A stretch of DNA of 64,000 bases, from the NCBI RefSeq assembly GCF_900110765.1, contig NZ_FOEO01000005.1:1-64000 (forward strand), written 5' to 3'. Of the stretch, positions 46,088 through 54,526 are shown in pieces. Position 1 is the stretch's first letter; every line of letters begins with the position of its first letter. The DNA comes from Pseudomonas sp. NFACC02. GTDB taxonomy: Bacteria > Pseudomonadota > Gammaproteobacteria > Pseudomonadales > Pseudomonadaceae. A program made the position numbers and the translations under genes. Below the pieces are notes generated by a model. That model did not search any database and was not told the DNA's origin. It was given only the letters and a program-made list of their open reading frames with translations.

Positions 46088-46274
46088 CCATTTCAGAGCT
46101 GGCGTTTCGCGCCCTCAGTCAGAGACCCCATACGTCTTCGCTTTCGTTCCCGGCGCGCAGCAACGGGGAAAGGCGAGTCATGATTGCGCTTATCGGAATG
46201 TTATTTGCCGTCTTTTAGTTCCTGATCCTATTAGTTCAAAGCCATATGATCGCGATGGATCACCGGCTACATTT

Positions 46275-46400
46275 TTCGGCAAGTCTCTGGTCCGAAGGTG
46301 ACTTCAGTAATTGAGTCTGCCTGGCTGCATGGCGCCTTCTCGATCAGCTGAGTCGGATAACTCTAACAGCACACCCGCTCACCTAGACGAGTTTCCTAGC
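46275..46400 (-). pseudogene. Decayed second copy of the 45827-46087 gene
   Basis: Read on the minus strand it contains QADSITEVTFGPETCR, matching TQAEPITEITFGPETCR of the first copy, and plus-strand words ATCAGCTGAGTC and CACACCCGCTCACC match those near 45960-46000. About 60 bases between these are deleted relative to copy 1. The surrounding 45641-46961 stretch has raised AT content and no other supportable gene. Confidence 0.5.
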
Positions 46401-46961
46401 TTGTAGCATGATTTTGTACAGCGCGTCGTAGATGACGCAGTGCGGACGCGCAGCTCTGCGGTCGACGGTGATAGCAATCGCTTTTCCGCGCGTGGTAGAG
46501 GGGCATGGCGTAACAAAATGACTATTCTAGGAGACTTGTGCGCTCGGTCAATCCAAGCCGAGTGTTCCACTATCCACAAAACAGCAGCGATTGATACCGC
46601 ATGGCATAGTCAAACGTAGCTACCTAGTGATATCAGTACAGGTTCTCCCCGGCTTGATAAAAATCTCCAAGCTTATGGCCTCTGATCGAAGGGTTTGGTG
46701 AATTACCCTGCCTACACTTTGACGAGTTTCCGCAAGCACTAAGCTCGGTCGGCGACATTTTTTTCAATAACTCTTTCCATTCCGCTGCCTTAAAAAGCCA
46801 GGGCGACGGGCTCTCTAAAATTTATTTCAAGCTTAGCCAGTAACGGTGCTCTTCTTTATCATCACCTCGCTAGCGGTTTATCATTTTTTCGGCGGAACTG
46901 TTAGAACAGTTGATCAGGCGTCGATTTTACGGCGTGACTAAACAGGCAAACTGCAAGTAAT

Positions 46962-47465
46962 TTAAAAGTCTAAATCGATGCTAGTTATTTTTTTGCTTTT
47001 TGCCAACGCTTCCATGTCAGTTGACTCGTCGGCACCAAGCTCTTTAAAAAAAGCATCCAGACTAGGAGCCAGTAAGAATGTATCGATTTCACCATCGGCT
47101 GCATCATGCACCCAGTAGTAAACCTCGCCCGTCAAGCAGCTGATACAGAATTGATCGCCTGTTGGCGATTCGCCGAAGGTATAAGTGTTTTTAGGTATTC
47201 TTCCTGAATACATCTCGTTACGATAGTATATATTATTGTCGTCAGGGGCTTCTCCGTAAATAATATCAAGATTATAAATGTTCAAACCTCTTCGTATTTT
47301 TGCGCCTCGAGTAAATGTAATTCCTTCTACAAAGTCGCTTCCCAAATCAATTAAAATTTTATTTAGGGTGCAGCCTGCAGGGAGGGATTTTTGATTCGCG
47401 CGCGGTGTTGACGCGGTGCGTTGGGCCCCTAACTTATCAATTATGCTTTTACTGATTTCTTTCAT
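46962..47465 (-). CDS. SUKH (SMI1/KNR4) family immunity protein
   Basis: 167 residues. The SUKH pattern is seen in GIDLGSDF-like start (LIDLGSDFVEGITF), the CISCLTGEVYYWVHDAAD strand pair near residues 108-125 and the helix FLLAPSLDAFFKEL. SUKH proteins neutralise nuclease and other polymorphic toxins. Its first four bases overlap the stop of the DUF6861/HNH toxin gene, which makes it the cognate immunity gene with good confidence. Confidence 0.82.
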   Translation of the reverse strand: MKEISKSIIDKLGAQRTASTPRANQKSLPAGCTLNKILIDLGSDFVEGITFTRGAKIRRGLNIYNLDIIYGEAPDDNNIYYRNEMYSGRIPKNTYTFGESPTGDQFCISCLTGEVYYWVHDAADGEIDTFLLAPSLDAFFKELGADESTDMEALAKSKKITSIDLDF

Positions 47466-48805
47466 TTTATTCTCAAATCTGATGCTGATCCGATGTGTGG
47501 GATGTTGCCATGGAGACTGGATGGTATCAATTGAATTGTTTCGCTATCCAGATGATGCGGCGTGAGGGAGAGCTGCCTGAGTAACTGCTTTGCGGCGTTC
47601 GGGCTGTCTAAGCCCTTGGCTTCTTGGATCTTTAGATACACTGCTTTGAAGTCGGCCTGAGATCCGTCGAGCGCTCCAGGTTCGAACTTGATTACACCCT
47701 TTGACCATTCTGAAAAGTCAGGTCGGCCGTTAGAAAACGGAATTGGTCTGCCACCCGTAATCTCATTTACTGCAGGAATTTCGGAGTACCAATTGCTTTC
47801 GCCAGGGACCCCCCGGCCGTCCGGCCCCCATTTCCCTCTGGTCCTAGGCAGTCGGGTTCGTGAGCTATTCGGGAGAGTTTTCGCCTCCGCCTCAACGCTA
47901 CCTTGAATAGGTTGCGGCTCCGGGGTGGCTGGTGGTCGGGCTAACTGCGCCGGATCCTTCGGTTGCAACTCCTTCAGTTCGAGAAGCTTCTGCTCATTGC
48001 GCGCCAACCACGCCGCGAATTCCTTGTTCGTGATTTCGGCCTGCAGCCTCACACTTCGTGACGCGACGCTGTCCATAGTGTTCAGCACACCGGACTTGAT
48101 TTGTCCGCGCATTAAAAACGTCACGATGGCGGTCAGCAGCAATAGGACCAGTTGCTCCTGCCCGCTTGCGAGTTGTCGGGCGGCGCGTTCAGTGCGCTCT
48201 TGGATCAGCGCGGCTGAACCGCCGGTTGGGTCAAGACCTGGGGGTTTCAAGCCATCTTCGGCTCCCCATGCGGTGCCGAACCCTTCAGACAAACTGCTTG
48301 CGCATGGGGGGATGCCCTGCCAGAAATATTCGGCTATGGACGCCAGCCCCAGCGACATGAGAATGAGATTTCCCACTTCCAAACCAATACTGCCGCCGAC
48401 CGCTGCACCCGGCAGCGCACCCGCGCCGAAAGCAAGAGAGCCGACTGCGCCTCCAATTGCGCCGCCCACCGCAACGCTGCCACCCAGAACCATCACCACT
48501 TCCCGCACCAGCTTGAGCAACACCGGCAAGATTTCCGTGATGTTGATAGACGCCAACTTGCGCGTGAGGTCGTTCAGCACTATCGGGTAGGAAAGGGCCA
48601 TAGCCTGCCGAACATAGTCGATCCGGTGGCCACCCATCGCGCCATAGGCCTGGCTCGCGCCGTTACTGACCCGGCGGGTGAAACCGTCCCAGCCGTCATG
48701 GGCGCTCTGCAAACCATGGCTGACACTCTGGTTCAGTTCGCTGAATTTATGATCCAGGTTTCGTTCGATGTCGTCCCAACTAGGGACGTGGGCTAGAAGG
48801 TCCAT
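47462..48805 (-). CDS. Polymorphic toxin: DUF6861-like N-terminus with HNH/EndoVII-type C-terminus
   Basis: 447 residues. Residues about 1-270 match the Pseudomonas DUF6861-type leader: DLLAHVPSWDDIERNLDHKF, AYGAMGGHRIDYVRQAMALS, and a Gly-zipper membrane region (GGSVAVGGAIGGAVGSLAFG). A proline-rich linker (about 285-330) carries the C-terminal toxin, which ends LSLTPHHLDSETIQLIPSSL and HGNIPHIGSASDL. The TPHH…IP..LH..IPHIG arrangement is that of HNH/EndoVII-fold nuclease toxins (LHH/WHH-like groups), so DNA cleavage is predicted. No Rhs or PAAR domain is present; delivery through the T6SS probably relies on a VgrG or Hcp. Divergent from vgrG. Confidence 0.72.
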   Translation of the reverse strand: MDLLAHVPSWDDIERNLDHKFSELNQSVSHGLQSAHDGWDGFTRRVSNGASQAYGAMGGHRIDYVRQAMALSYPIVLNDLTRKLASINITEILPVLLKLVREVVMVLGGSVAVGGAIGGAVGSLAFGAGALPGAAVGGSIGLEVGNLILMSLGLASIAEYFWQGIPPCASSLSEGFGTAWGAEDGLKPPGLDPTGGSAALIQERTERAARQLASGQEQLVLLLLTAIVTFLMRGQIKSGVLNTMDSVASRSVRLQAEITNKEFAAWLARNEQKLLELKELQPKDPAQLARPPATPEPQPIQGSVEAEAKTLPNSSRTRLPRTRGKWGPDGRGVPGESNWYSEIPAVNEITGGRPIPFSNGRPDFSEWSKGVIKFEPGALDGSQADFKAVYLKIQEAKGLDSPNAAKQLLRQLSLTPHHLDSETIQLIPSSLHGNIPHIGSASDLRIK

Positions 48806-49429
48806 TTACACATCACAGTCCTTGAGTGAGAGCCGCTTGCCAGATACCGAGCATCAACGTGAAATTTCGATATCACAGAGCCACTAGTGGCAAGTCAGAC
48901 CGTCATTTGCGCATTTAATTTCCAACAGCGCTGCATTTTTCTCATCTGCGTTACACTCGGCAATGATGTCATATGAATATCAAATTGTGCTGATTTGCCG
49001 ATAACTTACTGTCACTGCTGGATTTAATCGCCTCCAAAGCTTTTGATTTTTTTCTGAATATTATGGGAAGAGTGAACCAGCGCACTGCGCATCACTTCGC
49101 AAAAATGGGTTTACGGGTTGACACGGTGCTGCTCGCAGGTGTCTCCTTCCTCGCGCTCAAGCATCTGTAACGTTTTTGAGACTGCGACCCCATTCTCATT
49201 TTTGATGCCCTAGTGGCACTTTCGCATTGTTTAGCGGTCGCATTGTCCAGTTGTGACAAAGCACCCGTGTACTGAACGATTCGAACGGGGTGGAAGTGCG
49301 TACGCGTATCGACGCGCACGGGATTAATCCGCGATGGTGCAACGGGAAATCTGTTCCCCCGGTTGCTCGTAACCTGTTGTTGCCGAGCATGGCGGTAGCG
49401 TTGTTCCCCATGCCTCCAAGGAGATACAC

Positions 49430-51265
49430 ATGTCGATGGACCTTGCCGCGTTGTTCTCGCCTCAGAACCGGCGTTTGTTCAAGTTCAATAACCTCGCCAA
49501 TCCTGAGCAGCAACTGCTGATCGAATCCTTCAAAGGGCGCGAAGGACTGTCGCAGGCGTATAGCTTTGAACTGCTGCTGGTCTGCGAGGATTCCGGGGTT
49601 GAGCTCAAGTCCATGATGGGCCAATTGGTCACCATCGAAATCGAGCTCGCCACTGGTTCGCCGCGCTATCTGGCCGGCTACCTGACGCGCTTCGCCAGCA
49701 TCGGCAGCGACGGTGGCATGGCCCGGTATACCGCGACCCTGAATCCCTGGTTCTCAATGCTGAAAAACCGCTTCGATACGCGGATTTTTCAAGGCAATAC
49801 GGTCGAGGAGGTCGTCACCCAGGTCTTCGCGCTGTGTCCGGCGTTTTCCCGGCATGAGTTCCGCCTGACCAAACCTCAGAAGCGTTACACCTACATCACC
49901 CAGTACCGCGAAACCGACTTCAACTTCGTCCAGCGTCTGCTGGAAGAAGAAGGGATGTTTTACTACTTCGAGCACACCGCCGAAGGCCACACCATGATCA
50001 TCTGCGATGACTCCAGCACGCTGGTGCCATTGCCTGAACAACCTCAGATCCGTTTTCACACCGCCTCCGTCACCGAGACGGCAGACTCCATCACCCAGTG
50101 GAGCGGCAACCGCCAGCTGCAGTCCGGCAAGATCGCCGTCCAGACCTTCGACTACCGCCAGCCGAAAAACCGCCTGCCGGTGACGATGAACAGCCTGAAC
50201 AAACAGGGCGATGTCGAGAACTTCGAGATCTACGACTTCCCCGGTCAATACACCCACGGCACTTACGACGAGGGCGAAGCGCTGGTGCGTCTGCGGGTCG
50301 AAGCACTGGAACTCAAGGGCAAAAGTTTCAGCGGCGCGAGCAACTGCCGTGCGATGAAACCCGGCTACACCTTCGAACTGCTGCAGCATTACGACCACGA
50401 TCAAGGCTCGGCCGAAGACCGACAGTTTCTGCTCATGGGCGTTGAAAGCGAAGGCCACAACAACTACCTCAACGGCCATCCGGCGAGCTACTACAACACC
50501 TTCACCTGCGTGCGCAAAAAGATTCCGTTCCGCCCGCAACTGTCCACGCCGCGCCCGACGATTCCCGGTCCGCAGACCGCCATCATCGTCGGCCCGCCAG
50601 GCGAAGAAATCTTCACCGACGAACTGGGTCGCGTAAAAATCCAGTTCCACTGGGACCGCAACGGCCAGTACAACGACCACAGCTCCTGCTGGGTCCGCGT
50701 CGCCCAGTCCGGCGCCAGCGGCGGTTTCGGCAGCATCCAGATCCCGCGCGTGGGCGATGAAGTCGTCGTCGTCTTCCTCGACGGCAACCCCGACCGCCCG
50801 CTGGTCATGGGCAGCCTCTACAACAGCCAGAACACACCGCCGTGGTCGCTGCCCGCGAACAAGACGCAGAGCGGGTTTTTGACGCGGTCGACGAAGGGCA
50901 AGGGCGCCAATGCCAACTTTTTCCGGTTTGAAGACAAGGCAGGTGCTGAACAAATCATCATGCACGCCGAGCGCAATCTGGATACTGAGATTGAGGTCGA
51001 CGAGAGCCATACCGTCGGCGGCAATCGCAAGATCAAGGTGGACGGCAAGCACTCCGAAACTATCAAACTTGAAACCAGCATTGCGGTTGAGGACGGCTCT
51101 TACTTCGTCACCGTCGATAAGGGAGAGGTCAAGATCAAGGCCGCAACGTCCATCACGCTGGAAGTGGGCGCCAGCAAGCTGGTCATGAAATCAGACGGGA
51201 CGATCACCTTGTCTGGCAACGTGGTCGATGTCGAAGGCAGAACGATCATCAACTTGAACAAATAA
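49430..51265 (+). CDS. vgrG: T6SS spike protein VgrG (TssI)
   Basis: 611 residues; AAGGAG ends seven bases before ATG 49430. The N-terminal gp27-like part has RRLFKFNNLANPEQQLLIESF, GREGLSQAYSFEL and YITQYRETDFNFVQRLLEEEGMFYYF. The gp5 OB-fold follows (GPPGEEIFTDELGRVKIQFH, WDRNG), then the beta-helix DESHTVGGNRKIKVDGKHSE. It ends at the needle with no C-terminal effector domain. A trimer caps the Hcp tube and takes a PAAR tip; the PAAR effector is encoded two genes downstream. The 624 bases upstream (48806-49429) hold no gene and presumably both divergent promoters; a TGGCAC near 49214 lacks a matching -12 GC, so no sigma-54 promoter is claimed. Confidence 0.95.
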   Translation: MSMDLAALFSPQNRRLFKFNNLANPEQQLLIESFKGREGLSQAYSFELLLVCEDSGVELKSMMGQLVTIEIELATGSPRYLAGYLTRFASIGSDGGMARYTATLNPWFSMLKNRFDTRIFQGNTVEEVVTQVFALCPAFSRHEFRLTKPQKRYTYITQYRETDFNFVQRLLEEEGMFYYFEHTAEGHTMIICDDSSTLVPLPEQPQIRFHTASVTETADSITQWSGNRQLQSGKIAVQTFDYRQPKNRLPVTMNSLNKQGDVENFEIYDFPGQYTHGTYDEGEALVRLRVEALELKGKSFSGASNCRAMKPGYTFELLQHYDHDQGSAEDRQFLLMGVESEGHNNYLNGHPASYYNTFTCVRKKIPFRPQLSTPRPTIPGPQTAIIVGPPGEEIFTDELGRVKIQFHWDRNGQYNDHSSCWVRVAQSGASGGFGSIQIPRVGDEVVVVFLDGNPDRPLVMGSLYNSQNTPPWSLPANKTQSGFLTRSTKGKGANANFFRFEDKAGAEQIIMHAERNLDTEIEVDESHTVGGNRKIKVDGKHSETIKLETSIAVEDGSYFVTVDKGEVKIKAATSITLEVGASKLVMKSDGTITLSGNVVDVEGRTIINLNK

Positions 51266-51288
51266 GCTGACGGACAAGGAACGCCCCA

Positions 51289-51888
51289 ATGCGGACGAGC
51301 ATTTACGATCGTATTTCCGAGCAACGGCTTCGCGAAGAGCAGCGCCAGGAAGAGGAACGCTTGGCGCAGGAAGCGCTTGACGCACCACCTCCGCCGTCGG
51401 AACGTTTTCTGACCAACGAGCTGAGTTTCGTGCGGCCTGTGGGTTTCAAGGACAAGACCTTTCATGTGTTCACATTGACGGATATCGGGCCAAGCCCGTT
51501 GTCTGTCGTTGTTGGCCGGTCGGTTGTCGAGGATGATGCCGATCTTGAAACGGTCGCGCAGCAACTCCTTAAAGAACTGGGAAAGTCCCTTTCACATCTG
51601 CAGTGGGTTGAGCCACTCTTCCCGACGCAGATAGCGGGTGTTGATGCACGGCAGGTGGAGTTCAAATGGCGGCAGCAAGGTCAGCCTGTGCATCAGTTGC
51701 AGGTCATCTTTCTGCACCAGGACGAGCAGCAACAGCCCCTGCTGATGCAGATCACTGCCACCAGTAACGGCACCAAAGGCATGACCCCCGAAGAGCGCGC
51801 GGCGTTCTTTTCCATTATCGACACCCTGGAACTGCGCAGGCCTGATGCAGCGCCCGACACTACCGACGGAGAGGCTGTGTCGGTATGA
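51289..51888 (+). CDS. EagR-type (DUF1795/DcrB-like) effector chaperone
   Basis: 199 residues. After a charged helix (about 1-38) comes the DUF1795 fold: NELSFVRPVGFKDKTFHVFT, SPLSVVVGRSVVE, QQLLKELGKSLSHLQWVEP and VDARQVEFKWRQQGQPVHQ. Eag chaperones wrap the N-terminal membrane helices of prePAAR effectors and place them on VgrG. It lies 23 bp after vgrG and its stop overlaps the effector start by four bases (ATGA), as expected for a co-folding partner. Confidence 0.85.
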   Translation: MRTSIYDRISEQRLREEQRQEEERLAQEALDAPPPPSERFLTNELSFVRPVGFKDKTFHVFTLTDIGPSPLSVVVGRSVVEDDADLETVAQQLLKELGKSLSHLQWVEPLFPTQIAGVDARQVEFKWRQQGQPVHQLQVIFLHQDEQQQPLLMQITATSNGTKGMTPEERAAFFSIIDTLELRRPDAAPDTTDGEAVSV

Positions 51889-53132
51889 GTGCGGCGGCAA
51901 GGGTCGGAGACCCTATCGAACACTCTGCTGCCTTAGAAGGTTTGCTTTTAGGGTTGGCAGTGGGAGCGGCTGCCGTAGTCGTTGCTGCTGCTGCGGGCGT
52001 TTCTATTGTCGCTTCGGGAGGATTAGCGGCTGTAGCAGTCGTGGGTGCTGTCATAACCATGTCGGCAGGCATCGGCGAGCTCATCGGTAGCCTCTCTTGT
52101 TGCATTAATAAGGCCGGTCAAATATTTAAAGGATCCGAGAATGTTCACACGAATGGCAAACCTGCTGCTCGCGCACACCTGGATACTGCCACTTGTGACA
52201 AGCATGGGTCTGCACCGCAGATAATTGCCGAAGGTAGTGACACTGTATTTATCAACGGCCAGCCTGCCGCTCGAGTGGGCGACCATACTGTTTGCGACGG
52301 GAAAATCAGCTCGGGATCTAACAATGTCAATATAGGCGGCGGTACAAAAAAGACCGACGATATCAGTCCTGAGGTTCCGTTCTGGCTCCATATGACACTC
52401 GGAGTTATCGGAGTTGGTAGCGCAGCTATCTTGACCACTCCAGCCATCGCAATTGCGGGTCTATTCGGGAGTATTCTGGGAGGCTTTGGCGGCAGCATAT
52501 TGGGTGGTCGCTGGTTTGGCGAGGATTCGAATGGTCAGAAATTAATGACGTTCGGTGGCGCTTTCCTCGGTGGCGGGCTAGCCGGGAAAGGGCGGCAGTG
52601 GTTTGATGCGCGGTATGAGATCAAGACGCAGGGATTCGGGTCGAATCTTGGGAATGTGAAGATTACTCCTCGTGCAGCGAAGACCAGCTTTGTTGGGAAG
52701 CTTCGTGGTGAGGAGGTCGAACTTCCAGGTGTGAGAACAGAGGAGATGATTTATACAAAAAGAGCTCCGGCTGAAGTAAAAGTGCTCAGGAATGAGTTTG
52801 ACAGCAAGGTGCGAGGGAATTATTTGAAAAATCTTTCCGAAGGATCAGAGAATATAACAACGCTGAAAAATTCAGGGTTTACTGATGCAGAAGTGGCTAG
52901 GATGCAAGCAGGAAAGCTGCCTAACGAGGACTGGCAAGTACATCATGTAAAACCATTAGATGATGGAGGTACCAATTCATACGATAACTTAGTGCTTATT
53001 AAAAACGAGCCGTACCACAAGGTTTTGACTAACGCTCAGCGAACTCTTACAGGGAAAATGATTCCTGGCGAAAGCAAGGTTGTTGAGTGGCCTATGATTG
53101 ATGGTGATATTTATCCTCCACCACTACTTTGA
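51885..53132 (+). CDS. prePAAR-PAAR effector with C-terminal HNH nuclease domain
   Basis: 415 residues. The prePAAR motif AARVGDPIEHS opens the protein; two membrane helices (about 17-65) follow; PAAR repeats occupy about 80-155 (GSENVHTNGKPAARAHLDT, CDKHGSAPQI, GSDTVFINGQPAARVGDHT). A second glycine-rich membrane region lies at about 165-215. The C-terminal 90 residues carry an HNH nuclease: LPNEDWQVHHVKPLDDGGTN, YDNLVLIKNEPYHK. Unlike most prePAAR proteins there is no Rhs shell, so this is a compact form. Two membrane regions normally go with two Eag chaperones, but only one is seen. The last part has AT-richer codons than the front, suggesting an exchanged toxin tip. Confidence 0.82.
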   Translation: MSAAARVGDPIEHSAALEGLLLGLAVGAAAVVVAAAAGVSIVASGGLAAVAVVGAVITMSAGIGELIGSLSCCINKAGQIFKGSENVHTNGKPAARAHLDTATCDKHGSAPQIIAEGSDTVFINGQPAARVGDHTVCDGKISSGSNNVNIGGGTKKTDDISPEVPFWLHMTLGVIGVGSAAILTTPAIAIAGLFGSILGGFGGSILGGRWFGEDSNGQKLMTFGGAFLGGGLAGKGRQWFDARYEIKTQGFGSNLGNVKITPRAAKTSFVGKLRGEEVELPGVRTEEMIYTKRAPAEVKVLRNEFDSKVRGNYLKNLSEGSENITTLKNSGFTDAEVARMQAGKLPNEDWQVHHVKPLDDGGTNSYDNLVLIKNEPYHKVLTNAQRTLTGKMIPGESKVVEWPMIDGDIYPPPLL

Positions 53133-53141
53133 GGTCTGATT

Positions 53142-53612
53142 ATGAACTCTAATGTCAAAAATAAGTTAAAGTTGATAGCGATAAAAAAATCTGAAGAGGG
53201 TCGTTTTCTACCAAATGGAGTAGATGAAGTTGAGCTATCTGTATTTCTAAGTTCGTGTAAGGCGGAGTTGGGGGGCGAGCCGCCTCAGGATTACCTTGAG
53301 TTTCTGAAACTCCATAATGGGCTGACTGTCGAGGGTGTATTCGTTTATTCTACCAAGCGCCTCCCGATAGTGGGGAGCACAGCCAAAACGTTAGCATTCG
53401 TTGAAATGAATGTTATTTCTCGTGATGTAGAAGAATTAAAAGGATTTCTCGTCTTTGGCGATAGTGATCAAGATGAGTATGTACTGGATCTGTCTACAGG
53501 TATGTATCAAGTTCGCGATAAGCAGGCGTTCGATAATGTCTACGAAGAGTTTGAGTGTTTTGACGATTTACTGCTGTTTATGCTTGACCTGGCTTTGAGA
53601 AGAATTGGTTAG
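53142..53612 (+). CDS. SUKH/YrhA-like immunity protein for the HNH effector
   Basis: 156 residues, nine bases after the effector. SMI1/KNR4-type features: LGGEPPQDYLEFLKLHNGLTV near residue 45-65, LKGFLVFGDSDQDEYVLDLS, YQVRDKQAFDNVYEEFECFDD. The sequence is AT-rich like other immunity genes here. It should bind the HNH domain in the cytoplasm and stop self-poisoning. Confidence 0.85.
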   Translation: MNSNVKNKLKLIAIKKSEEGRFLPNGVDEVELSVFLSSCKAELGGEPPQDYLEFLKLHNGLTVEGVFVYSTKRLPIVGSTAKTLAFVEMNVISRDVEELKGFLVFGDSDQDEYVLDLSTGMYQVRDKQAFDNVYEEFECFDDLLLFMLDLALRRIG

Positions 53613-53730
53613 ATTTTAGCCTGTATAACTATAGTTTAGGGTTTTTTATCTTGCGGAAAGCTGCGGAACTTGAGCCCGAAATTCAAAATCATATTTATAG
53701 CTTGCTTGATAAATATTAGGTGCAGGAGTG

Positions 53731-54418
53731 ATGATGGAAAACATAGAGAGCATTAAGCAATGTGAGGGCTGAGCTCTCAGGCTATTCGGTTTACTTCTCT
53801 CTGGATGAGTTGCCATCTGACGTCGAAATACCAGAAAGCTGGTCTGGTTTCGGTTTGCAACCCACGTCTTCTGTTTGGATTCCTGGCGAGTGGAAAATTT
53901 TCTCATCAGTGCTACCCACCGTTTATAAATGGCTAAATAAGTGTGTCATTGGCACCGCATTGGCTTCAGGTGATAAAAATTATTTGGTTTACATCTATCG
54001 TGAAGATAATGAGCTGGGTCTTTACTTGGGTGGAGAGCCCGTTGCTGAAGAGTCAGCAGCGCCTAAGCTATCTATGCTCCCGTTGGCAGTTAGGAATTTA
54101 TATACAAAACTTCACGATGGTTTCTGTTTCTATGTTGATTGGTCGATGGGTCCTTCTCGCCTTCAGGACTTTGTGAATATAGATGATTTGGCTGATGACG
54201 ATATTGCGATCGTTACTGGTCTGGTCAGTTTCTTTTCCAATGGCGCTGGCGACTATATAGCTGTAACTAGCCATCTTCCAAAAACCGAGGTCTATATTTG
54301 GTGGCATGAACAACAGGAAGCACCGGAGCCGAATGTTGATGCTTGGGCAGTGATTGATGCATGGATGGGAATCTTCTTGGAGAATTCTGACTCGAACGAA
54401 AGTATCATCGGTCCCTAA
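53731..54418 (+). pseudogene. SUKH-like immunity gene with a frameshift at its start
   Basis: A good ribosome site (GCAGGAG) precedes ATG 53731, but that frame stops after 13 codons (MMENIESIKQCEG). The long frame, open from GTG 53762 for 218 codons, overlaps it in another phase and has no ribosome site of its own. A single-base change near 53765-53772 would join them to one SUKH-like protein (…ELPSDVEIPESWSGFGL; LPLAVRNLYTKLHDGFCFYV). Either the gene is inactive, or translation restarts at the overlapping GTG. No toxin gene remains beside it, so it is an orphan immunity gene. Confidence 0.6.
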
Positions 54419-54526
54419 GTTAGCTTCATGAGCAAGCAGTAATGTTAGCTAGCCAGGTAACGCAGCCGGGAAATCGTATATAGCTAAAGCGTGACGATGA
54501 CTCGCTGGAAGCGTTGGCCGTCCTAA

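Noticed and set aside
49214..49230. Possible sigma-54 promoter (TGGCAC…) before vgrG
   Set aside because: The -12 GC is not at the required ten-base spacing after GG.
49754..51052. 432-codon open frame antisense to vgrG
   Set aside because: Shadow frame; vgrG on the plus strand is unambiguous.
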